A stretch of DNA of 13,269 bases from VGWG01 sp964580075. Its GTDB lineage: Bacteria > Verrucomicrobiota > Kiritimatiellia > RFP12 > JAAYNR01. Below, piece by piece: positions 13,231 to 13,269 of the stretch. The stretch spans positions 1 through 13,269 of the forward strand of contig CAZOJL010000098.1 in NCBI GenBank assembly GCA_964580075.1, given 5' to 3'. How positions within the stretch are numbered: position 1 is the stretch's first letter; each line of letters opens with the position of its first letter. The translations under genes and the position numbers were made by a program. The notes beneath the pieces are model-generated. The model was not told where the DNA came from, searched no databases, and saw only the letters and a list, made by a program, of their open reading frames with translations.

Positions 13231-13269
13231 ATGCCAACATTGTCGCTTTTCGACGAACCGTTTCTGCGC
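13231..13269 (+). CDS. Start of an unidentified gene, cut by the window edge
   Basis: An ATG at 13231 opens thirteen codons reading MPTLSLFDEPFLR with no stop before the edge. A GGAAAAG purine stretch lies about 6 nt upstream. The composition looks like a real N-terminus, and the position is divergent from rplM. A possible promoter is TTGACA at 13112-13117 with a weak CATCAT 18 bp on. Thirteen residues are too few to name a family. Confidence 0.35.
   Translation, partial: MPTLSLFDEPFLR

Noticed and set aside
1..13269. CRISPR array, tRNA or rRNA gene, transposase or phage gene
   Set aside because: No spaced repeats of CRISPR type, no cloverleaf or ribosomal RNA signature and no transposase, integrase or phage protein motifs were seen on either strand. 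The only mobile-like sequence is non-coding.

Overview
The window is high in GC. Except for one exported protease and the first codons of a gene at the right edge, every gene lies on the minus strand. Several features suggest a bacterium of the PVC group, most likely Kiritimatiellota/Verrucomicrobiota: an exported M6 protease ending in an Asp-rich 'xQEYIAGTxPTN' module, a DEAD-box helicase with long Arg/Pro-rich tails, a small conserved protein of a type I associate with that group, and intergenic DNA full of hexamer arrays and hairpins. This placement is from gene style and memory, not from a marker-gene search.

Layout from right to left. At 12022-12877 lies the ribosomal protein pair rplM-rpsI, read from a promoter at 13051-13079 through a leader of about 166 nt that holds a strong hairpin. 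The DEAD-box RNA helicase (9793-11898) and TatD-family hydrolase (8964-9782) follow. A 24-bp perfect inverted repeat (8866-8948) separates tatD from the convergent protease gene. The M6 metalloprotease (5836-8728, plus strand) is split by a one-base frameshift in a run of nine G. A divergent intergenic region holds two promoters and, between them, a 146-bp hairpin element with terminal inverted repeats and 8-bp flanking direct repeats, so it looks like a MITE.

At 352-5550 a seven-gene minus-strand operon runs from a good sigma-70 promoter (5581-5609). The order is: small protein of unknown function, proC, a TM1266-like ACT-fold small protein, znuA, znuC, znuB, and an OppD/DppD-type ATPase. 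Gaps inside it are 25 nt or less. From the TM1266-like gene onward each start overlaps the previous stop by 1-4 nt, so translation is probably coupled. The core is a zinc/manganese-type ABC importer: binding protein, ATPase and ABC-3 permease. The last gene is an oligopeptide-type ATPase with no permease or binding protein of its own here. Beyond it is an array of ten 12-bp repeats (155-280).

The most unusual observations are these: a perfect 15-bp palindrome that exactly fills the proC/TM1266-like gap and carries the Shine-Dalgarno in its loop; the pairing of an orphan OppD-type ATPase and a hydrogenase-associated ACT-like protein with a metal importer; the G9 frameshift in the protease; and the MITE-like hairpin between divergent promoters. 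I see no CRISPR array, tRNA, rRNA, transposase or phage gene.
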